Assembly: GCA_015069425.1 (NCBI GenBank)
Contig: SVIP01000001.1
Coordinates: forward strand, 62,001 to 126,000
From: Clostridiales bacterium
GTDB taxonomy: Bacteria > Bacillota > Clostridia > Christensenellales > Borkfalkiaceae
Direction: 5' to 3'
Length of the DNA: 64,000 nucleotides
Shown: positions 33,046-41,826 of the stretch, piece after piece
How positions within the stretch are numbered: the stretch's first letter is position 1
Layout of the letters: the number at the start of each line of letters is the position of its first letter
Position numbers and translations under genes: made by a program
The notes under the pieces: model-generated
What the model was told of the DNA's origin: nothing
What the model saw: only the letters and a program-made list of their open reading frames with translations
Databases searched by the model: none

Positions 33046-33309
33046 TTACTTTCTTAAATTCAAATCCGCGATAATCTTTCTGTATCTTTCAATGTCAATT
33101 TCTTGTAAATACTTTAAGAGACCACGTCTTTCACCAACCATTTTCATAAGACCACGTCTAGAATGGTTGTCGTTCTTATTTTGAATAAGATGCGCATTTA
33201 AGTGATTAATTCTTTCAGTCAAAAGTGCGATTTGAACTTCTGCTGAACCAGTGTCGCCCTCATGACGACCAAACTTTGCTATAATTTCTGCCTTCTTTGC
33301 TTTTTCCAT
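33046..33309 (-). CDS. rpsO: 30S ribosomal protein S15
   Basis: An 87-residue S15 with the typical [22 protein letters not shown] and [20 protein letters not shown] segments; it binds 16S rRNA early in small-subunit assembly. AGGAGGT precedes the ATG. A leader of about 95 nt with GC-rich segments (33360-33380) lies between the promoter and the gene and could carry an S15 autoregulatory structure, though I do not recognise a specific fold. Confidence 0.97.
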   Translation of the reverse strand: MEKAKKAEIIAKFGRHEGDTGSAEVQIALLTERINHLNAHLIQNKNDNHSRRGLMKMVGERRGLLKYLQEIDIERYRKIIADLNLRK

Positions 33310-33407
33310 TTTATTTTTACCTCCTATTTCTTAATGGAATAATTCGCTTTAAACAAAGTATGGGGTGGAGAGCCAACCAAACCTTGCATAAAGTATTAAG
33401 CCTACTA

Positions 33408-33436
33408 AGTATACCAAATTAATTTCCTTTTGTAAA
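33408..33436 (-). promoter_or_regulatory. Promoter of rpsO
   Basis: Minus strand TTTACA (33431-33436), 17 bp, TATACT (33408-33413), giving a leader of about 92 nt. Confidence 0.7.
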
Positions 33437-33462
33437 CTGTTTTTTTCCGCTTTTCCGTTTTT

Positions 33463-34476
33463 TTAGTTGAATTTGAAAATTTTTCTTGCTATTACGTATA
33501 TTCCTTTACATAATTCGCAAACAAACTTATTCTCTGACGACGCTATTCCTACAAATTTTTGCTTACATTTTTTATATGCTATTTGATCTTTTTCTTCTAA
33601 AAATTTCCATATTTCACTCTTTTTTTGATAACTTTCAAGAGTTCCTATCTTTATCAGATAAATACTATTAATCGTCATAAGTATTGAAAGGTGCGAGAGC
33701 ATATATCTATAAAGTTTTGGTTTGACTTTCATTATGCTATTTAAGTCAAAACATTCTATTATTATTTTAGTTACCCTGATGTGTTGATCTATACGTTTCA
33801 TTATTACGTCTTCAGCAACAGACTGATCAGGTCTTCCAATAAAATATCTATAAAAATCTACGTCTATATAATAGAAATTTTTAACAAAAGGTAGTGGTTG
33901 ATAAATCAAAACATTATCCACGTAAAAAGTGTGCTTTGGAAGTTCTAAGCCTATGTCTTGTAAAAGTTTTGTTCTATAAATTAGGCTATGCATCGTTATA
34001 AACTTACCAACGTCAAACCGCTTTGTTTCTTCAAAAGTAAATTTTCTATTCACCGGACATTCTTTTTTGTAATCAACCCTGCGTTGCGTATTATTATAGA
34101 CGTGTTCATAAACGTAATTAACTAGAACACAGTCTATTTCTTCATCAAATGAACGCAATCTATCCATAACAACTTTAAGTGCTTGTTCATCCACCCAATC
34201 GTCTGAATCAACCACTTTAAAATACTTTCCCGTCGCATTTTTTAATCCCGTGTTACACGCATCTCCGTGTCCGCCGTTTTCTTTATGCACGGCTTTTACT
34301 ATTTGAGGATATTCACTTGCATATCTATCTGCTATCTCTTTGGTATTATCTTTCGTTGAACCATCGTTCACTATTATTATTTCTGCCTCATTTCCCGCTT
34401 TTAATAGCGAATTAATACATTTTTCCATGTATTCGGCAGAATTATAACAAGGTACTGCAAACGTAATTAACTTCAT
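33463..34476 (-). CDS. Family 2 glycosyltransferase
   Basis: A 337-residue GT-A enzyme: FAVPCYNSAEYMEKCINSLL at the start, IIIVNDGSTKDNT for nucleotide-sugar binding, NGGHGDACNTGL, and the DxD-type motif VVDSDDWVDEQ near residue 92. The rest is less conserved and ends with an amphipathic, basic helix (GIYVIARKIFKFN), consistent with membrane association. Donor and acceptor are unknown; a role in cell-surface polysaccharide or teichoic-acid decoration is the usual guess. It follows hemZ by 14 bp and is the last gene of that run, so it looks like an accessory gene attached to a conserved operon. Confidence 0.85.
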   Translation of the reverse strand: MKLITFAVPCYNSAEYMEKCINSLLKAGNEAEIIIVNDGSTKDNTKEIADRYASEYPQIVKAVHKENGGHGDACNTGLKNATGKYFKVVDSDDWVDEQALKVVMDRLRSFDEEIDCVLVNYVYEHVYNNTQRRVDYKKECPVNRKFTFEETKRFDVGKFITMHSLIYRTKLLQDIGLELPKHTFYVDNVLIYQPLPFVKNFYYIDVDFYRYFIGRPDQSVAEDVIMKRIDQHIRVTKIIIECFDLNSIMKVKPKLYRYMLSHLSILMTINSIYLIKIGTLESYQKKSEIWKFLEEKDQIAYKKCKQKFVGIASSENKFVCELCKGIYVIARKIFKFN

Positions 34477-34490
34477 AAATTTATATTCTC

Positions 34491-35864
34491 CTACATACCA
34501 AAAAATAAATTTTCTTTATTTTGTTTAATAACGTCTAATTTATTTAGATAAGTTATAACGTCTTTAGGCGACGCTACCCTCTCTATTCTCTCCCCACCGT
34601 TCCACACTCTCTTGCTTATCGCATTTGCTCCGCAAGCGACGTTATTCGCTATTTCCTCCATAACGTCAACGTTATAAATGCAAGACTTGCCCTCTTTTGC
34701 ATAGCCAACGTTTTCAAGATTTCCAGCCATATATTTTTGTCTATATAAGTAGTATGGATTGTATCCATTATTCATTAAAGTGTCTTTTGCATAGTCAACC
34801 ATATCTGAAACGATTTTGCCTGAAAGTCTTTTTTCTGTTTCCGCTAGGCGTGACCCTTTTTTAATACAAAGCGTATGCACTGTTATATTATCTGGATTTA
34901 GAGATTTCGCCATGTCTAGACTATATTTAAAGTCCTCAAAACTTTCTCCGTCTAAACCTGCAATTAAATCCATATTGACAATAAAATCTTTTTTAGCAAG
35001 TTCGTATTTATCTAAAACGTCTTTTGCCGTGTGGTTTCTTCCTAATAAAGTTAAAGTTTTATCGTTAAAGGTTTGTGGATTAACACAGATTCTCGTAACT
35101 CCATAATCTTTAAGAAGTTTTAAATTGCTCTCGGTTATTCTATCTGGTCGCCCTGCCTCTACTGTATATTCCACTCCCGTGTTTATTTTATACAGTGCTT
35201 TTAATATTTTCTCCAATTGGCTATCACTAAGTGAAACGGGCGTACCGCCACCAATATATATACTGCGTAGTTTCTTTATAAACCTTTTACTATCTTCTAT
35301 TTCCTTAACTAGCGCATCAACGTAAACGTCCACGTATTTTTCCACGCTCTTTACGTCCGCACATATAAACGAACAATATTTACATCTTGATGGGCAGAAA
35401 GGAATAAACGCAAAAAAGTCAGTATTTTCGTCGTTTGTTTCGTATATCCCCTTTTGAGAATTTATAATGCTTTCTACAAGTGCAGTTTTTTCTCCGCTAA
35501 CTTTCATTACGTCGGTAAAAAACTCCTTAAACTCTCCTCCTTTAGAGAGTTGCTGATAGGCAAGCTTAGTTGGACGAATACCTGTAAGCGCACCCCAAGG
35601 AAGATCTACCCCCATATTTTTAGAAAGGGCTTTATAAATAGACAACTTTGCATAACGCTTAATCAGTCTTTTATGCTCTATTTCATCAGAATAACTAATT
35701 AAATTACCGTATGCGTAAACTTGTCCCTTTACCGTAACGGTATTAACCACCTTATTGTCGCTCTCTTTAAAACGATGTTTTATATTTAATTGTTCCGTAC
35801 CTTCGAAGAGATTAATAACCTCAATCAATTCGCTTTGGCAAAATGCTAAGTCCGTATCAATCAT
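34491..35864 (-). CDS. hemZ: HemZ, radical SAM coproporphyrinogen dehydrogenase-like
   Basis: A 457-residue radical SAM protein of the HemN family, HemZ branch. The cluster motif is CPSRCKYCSF (CX3CX2C), then YIGGGTPVSL, EAGRPDRIT and NPQTFNDKTL. A preceding 150-residue domain including LPWGALTGIRPTKLAYQ is specific to HemZ. The HemZ reaction is uncertain; it is annotated as oxygen-independent coproporphyrinogen III oxidase, though heme genes are absent here. The ATG at 35864 is preferred to an upstream start at 35954, since it overlaps the end of the MBL gene by only 8 bp (coupling). The order relA, MBL, hemZ is conserved in clostridia. Confidence 0.9.
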   Translation of the reverse strand: MIDTDLAFCQSELIEVINLFEGTEQLNIKHRFKESDNKVVNTVTVKGQVYAYGNLISYSDEIEHKRLIKRYAKLSIYKALSKNMGVDLPWGALTGIRPTKLAYQQLSKGGEFKEFFTDVMKVSGEKTALVESIINSQKGIYETNDENTDFFAFIPFCPSRCKYCSFICADVKSVEKYVDVYVDALVKEIEDSKRFIKKLRSIYIGGGTPVSLSDSQLEKILKALYKINTGVEYTVEAGRPDRITESNLKLLKDYGVTRICVNPQTFNDKTLTLLGRNHTAKDVLDKYELAKKDFIVNMDLIAGLDGESFEDFKYSLDMAKSLNPDNITVHTLCIKKGSRLAETEKRLSGKIVSDMVDYAKDTLMNNGYNPYYLYRQKYMAGNLENVGYAKEGKSCIYNVDVMEEIANNVACGANAISKRVWNGGERIERVASPKDVITYLNKLDVIKQNKENLFFGM

Positions 35865-36471
35865 AATCAACCATTCTATTATACTCTCTTTCGTGTGAAA
35901 GTGTAGTAAATTCTTCGTGTCCTGGGTATACCGAATAGTCACCGTTAAGTGCAAAAAGTTTTTTTACTGAATTAACTAATTCTCTTCGATTTCCCGTTTT
36001 AAAATCCGTTCTTCCAACACTTTCTAAAAACAAAGTGTCGCCTGTAAACAACATATTTCCCACCAAAAAACAAGCCGAACCATCAGTATGCCCCGGCGTT
36101 AATATTACTTTTATTTCTATATCGAAAATTTTTAGTATTTCTCCGTCTTCAAAAGTATAGTCTGCGGTTAAATACTCAAACTCACGTCCAAAATCTTTAC
36201 TTAAATTGTCGTCGTTTAAAAGTTTTTTAGCGTCAATCTTGCTTACGTATATTTTTGCACCGTCATTTTGCAATTTTTTAGCATTCCCAGCATGGTCAAA
36301 ATGTGCGTGAGTAAGTAGTACAGCCTCAATCTTAAAACCGCACTCACTCTCAACTTGTTTAACCTTTTTGTAATTTTCTCCGCTATCTATTACTATTGCG
36401 CGATTATCTTCTCCAACCAAAAAGTAGGTGTTTACCCTAAGTGGTCCAGATGATAGGTGATATAGTTTCAT
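35857..36471 (-). CDS. Metallo-beta-lactamase fold hydrolase (glyoxalase II-like)
   Basis: A 204-residue MBL-fold enzyme with a complete two-metal site: THAHFDHAGN (HxHxDH), GHTDGSACFLVG, the Asp in FTGDTLF and HEEFTT at the C-terminus. Proteins of this size downstream of relA in clostridia are usually called hydroxyacylglutathione hydrolase-like, but the C-terminal glutathione-binding domain of true glyoxalase II is missing, so the substrate is unknown. It overlaps relA by one base and hemZ by 8 bp. Confidence 0.85.
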   Translation of the reverse strand: MKLYHLSSGPLRVNTYFLVGEDNRAIVIDSGENYKKVKQVESECGFKIEAVLLTHAHFDHAGNAKKLQNDGAKIYVSKIDAKKLLNDDNLSKDFGREFEYLTADYTFEDGEILKIFDIEIKVILTPGHTDGSACFLVGNMLFTGDTLFLESVGRTDFKTGNRRELVNSVKKLFALNGDYSVYPGHEEFTTLSHEREYNRMVDYD

Positions 36472-38603
36472 TAATTTGCCGTCCTAAATACGTCGATTAT
36501 TTTAGAGTCTTGTTTTAATTTGTTAATTAAATTATTAAGTTCGTCTTTACTATTTAAACGAATATGGAAATCTACTATTGCTTGATTGTTTTTCGTATCA
36601 GTTCTACCATTTGTTGAAACTATTTCCAGTTTAAGTTGCGAAACCACACCTGCAACAATAGTTAAAACTTCGGTCTGCGTTATTCCCACAACCTTTATCC
36701 CTGCATTATATACACTATCGGTTGTATCCGTCCAAGACACTTCAATAAGCCTATCGTCTTCAATGTTTTTTAGGTTTGGACAGTCTCTTCTGTGCACGGT
36801 AACGCCGTGTCCACGAGAAATAAACCCAACTATATCGTCGCCAGGAACAGGGTTACAGCATCCTGCAAATCTAACCAAAAGCCCCGCCATTCCTTTAACT
36901 TTAACACTGCTTTCGTGCTTTTTATTAGACTTAAAGAATTTTGTTATTTCTTGTTGCGGTTGACTTTTTCTATAATAATCAATTAGCTTTATTAATACTT
37001 GATTAACCGAAACTGCACCATAACCTATTGACGCAAACATTTCGTCCTGATTGTTAAAGGAAAGTTTTGTCGCAAGATGCAAGAAAGCATCTTCACTAAG
37101 CAATTCAGAAAGTGAATACCCCCTACGTTTTGCCTCCGCATCAAGCATGATTTTACCAGTCTTAACGTTCTCATCTTTCATTTCACGCTTAAAAAACTGT
37201 TTAATCTTAACGCGAGCGCTAGAACTCTTTACTATTTTTAGCCAATCCCACGACGGACCTTTAGATGCCGATGACGTAATTATATCTACAACGTCGCCAA
37301 CCTGCAAAACGGTATTTAAGGGCACCATTTTAGAATTTACTTTTGCACCCACACACTTGTTTCCAACTGCCGAGTGGATACTGTACGCAAAATCAAGTGG
37401 CGTTGCATCTTTAGGTAATCTTATAACGTCGCCCTTTGGAGTAAAAACTAAAACTTCTGAACTGTAAATGTCCCCTTTAAGCGAGTTCAAAAACTCTTTG
37501 CTGTCTTTTAACCCGCCCTGCCACTCCATTACCTCTCTTATCCAAGAAAGTCTAGTGTCTAAGTCGTCTGCTACTTTTTTATTTTCTTTATACTTCCAAT
37601 GCGCTGCGATACCGTATTCAGCGGCATGGTTCATTTCGTACGTTCTTATTTGAATTTCAAACACACGCCCAAAATTCGTTACGACAGTCGTGTGTAGCGA
37701 GCGATACATATTGGGTTTTGGCGTTGCTATATAATCCTTTATTCTTCCTGGTACAGGTTTCCAAATATGGTGAATTTTACCAAACACTTCGTAACATTCA
37801 TCCACTGTATTAACGATTATTCTAATCGCTACTATGTCGTAAATTTGATCAAGAGTTTTATTGCGTTCTTTCATCTTCCTATATATACTATAAAGATGCT
37901 TTTTGCGCCCAAAAACCTCACCGCTAATTCCCGAATCTTTAAGTAGCGTATTTACTTCCTCGACAACGTGATCAACCAATTCTAAATTAGTTTTTAAATG
38001 CTCTTCAATATTCCCAGAAAGGTATTCATAAAATTCAGGCTCTAAATATTTTAAACACAAATCCTCAAGTTCACATTTAATTTGCGATATACCTAGCCTA
38101 TCGGCTAAAGGCGCATAAATGTCCAGTGTTTCTCTTGCCATTCTCTGCTGACGCTCTTTTGATAAAAAATTAAGCGAACGCATGTTGTGTAATCTATCGG
38201 CAAGTTTTATTATTATAACTCTTATATCCTTTGCCATAGCAACGAATATTTTACGGAAGTTTTCTGCTTGTTCTTCTTCTTTTGAATTAAAACGTATTTT
38301 TTCTAACTTGGTTACGCCTACTACAAGTTCTAAAACTTCTTCACCAAAATTCTTTCTTATATCTTCCTCTGAAACAGGCGTATCTTCAATCACGTCATGC
38401 AAAAAGGCTGCCGCAACAGTTGCTGCATCTAGACCTAGTTCCATCAAAATTCCCGCAACAGTACAAGGATGAATAAAATATTCTTCCCCCGATGCGCGCT
38501 TTTGATTTTCATGCGCCTTTCTAGAAAAATCGTACGCATTTTTTAGTAATGCGTAGTCTTTTCCATTATAGGTGTTTTCCATGCGTGTCAAAATTTCTAA
38601 CAT
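36471..38603 (-). CDS. relA: Bifunctional (p)ppGpp synthetase/hydrolase Rel
   Basis: A 710-residue long RSH enzyme of the stringent response. Order: HD hydrolase domain with intact FIHPCTVAG, FLHDVIEDT and LADRLHNMR; synthetase domain with NMYRSLHTTVV and AEYGIAAHWKYK; TGS domain (VLVFTPKGDVIRLPKDATPLDFAYSIH, about residues 390-420); zinc-finger-like segment with FAGCCNPVPGDD and RDCPN; C-terminal ACT domain. Both catalytic halves look complete, so it should make and degrade the alarmone. It is translated just after recJ (1-bp gap). Clostridial operons often have apt between recJ and relA; it is absent here. Confidence 0.96.
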   Translation of the reverse strand: MLEILTRMENTYNGKDYALLKNAYDFSRKAHENQKRASGEEYFIHPCTVAGILMELGLDAATVAAAFLHDVIEDTPVSEEDIRKNFGEEVLELVVGVTKLEKIRFNSKEEEQAENFRKIFVAMAKDIRVIIIKLADRLHNMRSLNFLSKERQQRMARETLDIYAPLADRLGISQIKCELEDLCLKYLEPEFYEYLSGNIEEHLKTNLELVDHVVEEVNTLLKDSGISGEVFGRKKHLYSIYRKMKERNKTLDQIYDIVAIRIIVNTVDECYEVFGKIHHIWKPVPGRIKDYIATPKPNMYRSLHTTVVTNFGRVFEIQIRTYEMNHAAEYGIAAHWKYKENKKVADDLDTRLSWIREVMEWQGGLKDSKEFLNSLKGDIYSSEVLVFTPKGDVIRLPKDATPLDFAYSIHSAVGNKCVGAKVNSKMVPLNTVLQVGDVVDIITSSASKGPSWDWLKIVKSSSARVKIKQFFKREMKDENVKTGKIMLDAEAKRRGYSLSELLSEDAFLHLATKLSFNNQDEMFASIGYGAVSVNQVLIKLIDYYRKSQPQQEITKFFKSNKKHESSVKVKGMAGLLVRFAGCCNPVPGDDIVGFISRGHGVTVHRRDCPNLKNIEDDRLIEVSWTDTTDSVYNAGIKVVGITQTEVLTIVAGVVSQLKLEIVSTNGRTDTKNNQAIVDFHIRLNSKDELNNLINKLKQDSKIIDVFRTAN

Positions 38604-38604
38604 A

Positions 38605-40884
38605 TCAATCCTTTAATGAATAAATTTTACTATACACTTTTGAATTTGTCAACGTGTTTTTTATTTTTTCGTCAAAACAAAAAACACCGTTTTTTATATA
38701 AAATATTTTCAGCTCACAAAAAACTTCTAAAACAAAGATTGCTTGATATATTTCTGATTTGTCAAAATGCTTACTACAGAACGCAACTGCGTTCTTATAT
38801 GATTTACCTATCAAACTTTTAAGTCTTGTAAAGTAATTTATAAAATCTTGTCTATCCAGACTTATTTTATCAAAAATCTTATATCCACAATAATCTTCAA
38901 CGACTAAAATATTTGCACTAGTATTCAAATACACTAACGGCTTATCTAAATACACCACACTATCACAAAAATCTGGAATTGAGTCTGGCAACAAATTAAC
39001 TTGCAACCCGTTTGTCGAATAAGTTTCAAACACGTTGACTAAACAAGAACTTAATTCAGGATAATTCTCTAAGTTTTCAGGTTCAGACAATATATAAAAT
39101 GTATTTGGCTTTATTTTTAGTTCGGCTTTTCTTATTTTAGTTATTGCTCTAGTGTCACTGTCTAGCAAAAGTTGCTTTAATTGTCTATGAAAAATATTTG
39201 CTTTAATTTTCGAATAATCCTTATATTCAGGACATACTGCTCTAACGTATCCCTTCATTGATTCGTGATTTTTAAAGTTAGATAAGTTTATCTCAAAAAC
39301 AACTTTTTTATTTATCGGAAGTGATAGTGGCAAAACGTTTTTCTCCCCGTTAAAATCCAACATTTCTAGCACTTCAGTTCTAAAACTAAAGTGTGCTGAA
39401 CCACTCTTTAACGGTACGGAATCCACCTCTTTAACCTCTGTTGTAAATAATGGTCTACGATTACCTACGCCAAACGGTTCTAAACTATCAATCTCTTTCG
39501 CAAAGCGCATTGTGATAGGTTCGTTTATATCCCACTCTGCATAAATTATTTGCCTTGTATCTATTTTAATATTGTTATTTTTTACATAATCATTAAGTGA
39601 TTTTGAAAGTAATTCAAAATTTTCTTTTTTTACTGCAACGCCGGCGGCTTGTGCGTGTCCACCATAAGCAATAAGAATATCTTTCACTTCAGATATAGCA
39701 TCGTAAATATTAAAATTATCAACACTTCTTGCAGAGCCTTTTAAGTAATCATCGTGTCCCGCAAATACTATTACAGGTCTACAAAACTCTTCAACCAGTT
39801 TTGCGGCAACAATGCCAACAAAACCAACTTTCCACTTAGTATCGCTTACTAGAATTATTTCGTCGTTTTCTCTTTTTTCTTCTTTTATTTTTTGTTTTGC
39901 TTGTCGATATATATTATCACACTCGGTTTGACGTGCGATATTATAACTACAAAGCATTACCGACAACTCAAACACTTGATTTTCATTGTCTGTAGTAAAC
40001 AATTTCAAAACCGACTTGGCGTCGCCCATTCTACCACCTGCATTAATTCTTGGTGCTATGACGTACGCAAGAGTTTGTGCTGTAATAGACTTATTATTAT
40101 CAGATAAAAGATATTTAAACTGTAAGCGCAAAGTATTAGGATTATTGAAAATTTTTAATCCTTCTACTACTAAATCCCTGTTTTCACCAACCAAATCCAT
40201 ACTGTCGGCTACAGTAGCGAGGGCAACTAAATCTAAATTCTTATCTGCTTTCTCCCCGATTAACGCATATCCTAATTTATAAGCAACTCCCGCTCCGCAT
40301 AGTTCTGTAAAGGGATATTCTTGCTGGGATAATTTAGGATTAATTTTAATACAATTAGGTAAGTCTGCGGGCGGTTCGTGGTGATCAGTAACAATTACAT
40401 CTATACCCAATTTTTTTATTTCATCTATTGTTACTTTCCCACTGATACCACAGTCCACTGTTATCAATAAATCAATATTTTCATGTTCTTTAAATGCCTT
40501 AATCCTATCAAAATTAAGTCCGTACCCCTCGTCTCGCTCGGGGACGTAATAATCTGCTTTTATTCCATACTCTTTGAGGCAGTTAAATAGGATTGCTGTT
40601 GCCGAAATTCCATCCGCATCATAATCGCCGAAAATAAGCACTTTTTCATTATTTTCTTTTGCCTTAGCAATTCGATTAACTGCTTGATTCATTCCGCTAA
40701 GCAAGAACGGATTGAAAAAACCTTTTTTGCTTGGTGATAAAAATGCCTTTGCCTTTTGCACAGTGTCTACGCCACGGTAAAACAAAAGCCTTGCGGTATC
40801 AAACAAAATACCACATTCGTTTGCAATTAAGAGAACTCTTTTATTCTCGTCTTCATTAAGTTTTTTACCGTAAACGATTTCCAT
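38605..40884 (-). CDS. recJ: Single-stranded-DNA-specific exonuclease RecJ
   Basis: A 759-residue RecJ, a 5'-to-3' ssDNA exonuclease of recombination and mismatch repair. DHH-family motifs: VLIFGDYDADGISATA, TVDCGIS, VTDHHEPP, and the DHHA1 motif YGGHAQAAGVAV near residue 410. An OB-fold region follows, and then a C-terminal domain of about 200 residues as in Bacillota RecJ. It is first in recJ-relA-MBL-hemZ-GT2, and secD-secF lie upstream behind a terminator. No unusual substitutions are evident. Confidence 0.95.
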   Translation of the reverse strand: MEIVYGKKLNEDENKRVLLIANECGILFDTARLLFYRGVDTVQKAKAFLSPSKKGFFNPFLLSGMNQAVNRIAKAKENNEKVLIFGDYDADGISATAILFNCLKEYGIKADYYVPERDEGYGLNFDRIKAFKEHENIDLLITVDCGISGKVTIDEIKKLGIDVIVTDHHEPPADLPNCIKINPKLSQQEYPFTELCGAGVAYKLGYALIGEKADKNLDLVALATVADSMDLVGENRDLVVEGLKIFNNPNTLRLQFKYLLSDNNKSITAQTLAYVIAPRINAGGRMGDAKSVLKLFTTDNENQVFELSVMLCSYNIARQTECDNIYRQAKQKIKEEKRENDEIILVSDTKWKVGFVGIVAAKLVEEFCRPVIVFAGHDDYLKGSARSVDNFNIYDAISEVKDILIAYGGHAQAAGVAVKKENFELLSKSLNDYVKNNNIKIDTRQIIYAEWDINEPITMRFAKEIDSLEPFGVGNRRPLFTTEVKEVDSVPLKSGSAHFSFRTEVLEMLDFNGEKNVLPLSLPINKKVVFEINLSNFKNHESMKGYVRAVCPEYKDYSKIKANIFHRQLKQLLLDSDTRAITKIRKAELKIKPNTFYILSEPENLENYPELSSCLVNVFETYSTNGLQVNLLPDSIPDFCDSVVYLDKPLVYLNTSANILVVEDYCGYKIFDKISLDRQDFINYFTRLKSLIGKSYKNAVAFCSKHFDKSEIYQAIFVLEVFCELKIFYIKNGVFCFDEKIKNTLTNSKVYSKIYSLKD

Positions 40885-40913
40885 GATTTTCTACTTTTAA
40901 CAGAATAAGGCGG

Positions 40914-40942
40914 AAAATTTTTCCGCCTTATTTCAAATTTTC
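40914..40942 (-). terminator. Terminator between secF and recJ
   Basis: Stem AATAAGGCGG / CCGCCTTATT around an A/T loop, 13 bp after the secF stop. Confidence 0.8.
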
Positions 40943-40954
40943 AATTTATTAAAT

Positions 40955-41824
40955 TTATTTTTTCTTGCCTTTGATTACTGCCCATAATAACGGTGCGCCA
41001 AAGTAAGAAGTTACAATTGCACAAAGCCCTGCTAGAGCAATTTGGCCACCAATAATCATCATATAAGGCGTAAAGAATGCTGATATCGAGACGGCAGCAA
41101 TTAACAAAACAACAGCAATGAACAAGTATTTAAGTCTTTCCACTTTATTAATTTTTTCTGCAATTACAAACGTATCTGACTTGTTAGCATTTTTATATTC
41201 TTCATTAAGTCTATTAATGGTTGAAAGCGTTATTCCTGCTCCCAATGCAATTGATAAACCTAACGAAACACCCAAGAATGGATATGCTGGGAGTCTTGTT
41301 ATATTCATTAACGCTATGAATAATAGCCCTGAAAGAATTGACGCACATATAGTTGCTATAGAGCCTGCCAATTTTTCCATTATAATTGCATAAGCAAAGA
41401 TTGCCACAATCGCAATACCCAATGCTAAAACTACCCAACTAGAAACACCATCTTTATTCGCAACTACTTCGTTCACTTCAACGGTTACCTTTAAGGTTTC
41501 CGTTAGTTTACCTTGAACGTATTCTTGCAACTCGTTAACCTTTGCAGGTACTTCCTTATTAAACTTGTAAATTAATACCTTTCCGTCACTGAGTTCTTGG
41601 TAAGCATAATCCTTTGCTTTAATTCCATTTTCTTCAAAAAACTTTTCCGTTTCTGCACGCACAGTTTCAATACCTGTTCTTTGGTTCGTGGTAACACGCA
41701 CTTCAAAACTTTCTTTATAATCAACAGTTTGATTGAAACCAATTGCAAACAACGACATACCAACAACTAAAACTACTAGCGAAATCACGATAAACAATTT
41801 TGCTTTTAAATTTAACTTACACAT
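40955..41824 (-). CDS. secF: SecF-like translocase subunit, degenerate at key positions
   Basis: A 289-residue membrane protein next to secD, with an N-terminal helix, an extracytoplasmic P1-like region (about residues 33-125) and five further helices, fitting SecF. The early FGIDFxGG motif of the family is not visible (GFNQTVDYKESF instead). The TM4-TM5 signature, usually NDTVVVFDRIRE with a proton-relay Asp, reads GITLSTINRLNEEY here: Ile198 at the Asp position, with the Arg kept (R205). SecF with SecD normally uses the proton motive force to pull secreted proteins; this pair may couple differently or only scaffold. The gene starts 2 bp after the secD stop. Confidence 0.82.
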   Translation of the reverse strand: MCKLNLKAKLFIVISLVVLVVGMSLFAIGFNQTVDYKESFEVRVTTNQRTGIETVRAETEKFFEENGIKAKDYAYQELSDGKVLIYKFNKEVPAKVNELQEYVQGKLTETLKVTVEVNEVVANKDGVSSWVVLALGIAIVAIFAYAIIMEKLAGSIATICASILSGLLFIALMNITRLPAYPFLGVSLGLSIALGAGITLSTINRLNEEYKNANKSDTFVIAEKINKVERLKYLFIAVVLLIAAVSISAFFTPYMMIIGGQIALAGLCAIVTSYFGAPLLWAVIKGKKK

Positions 41825-41826
41825 AA

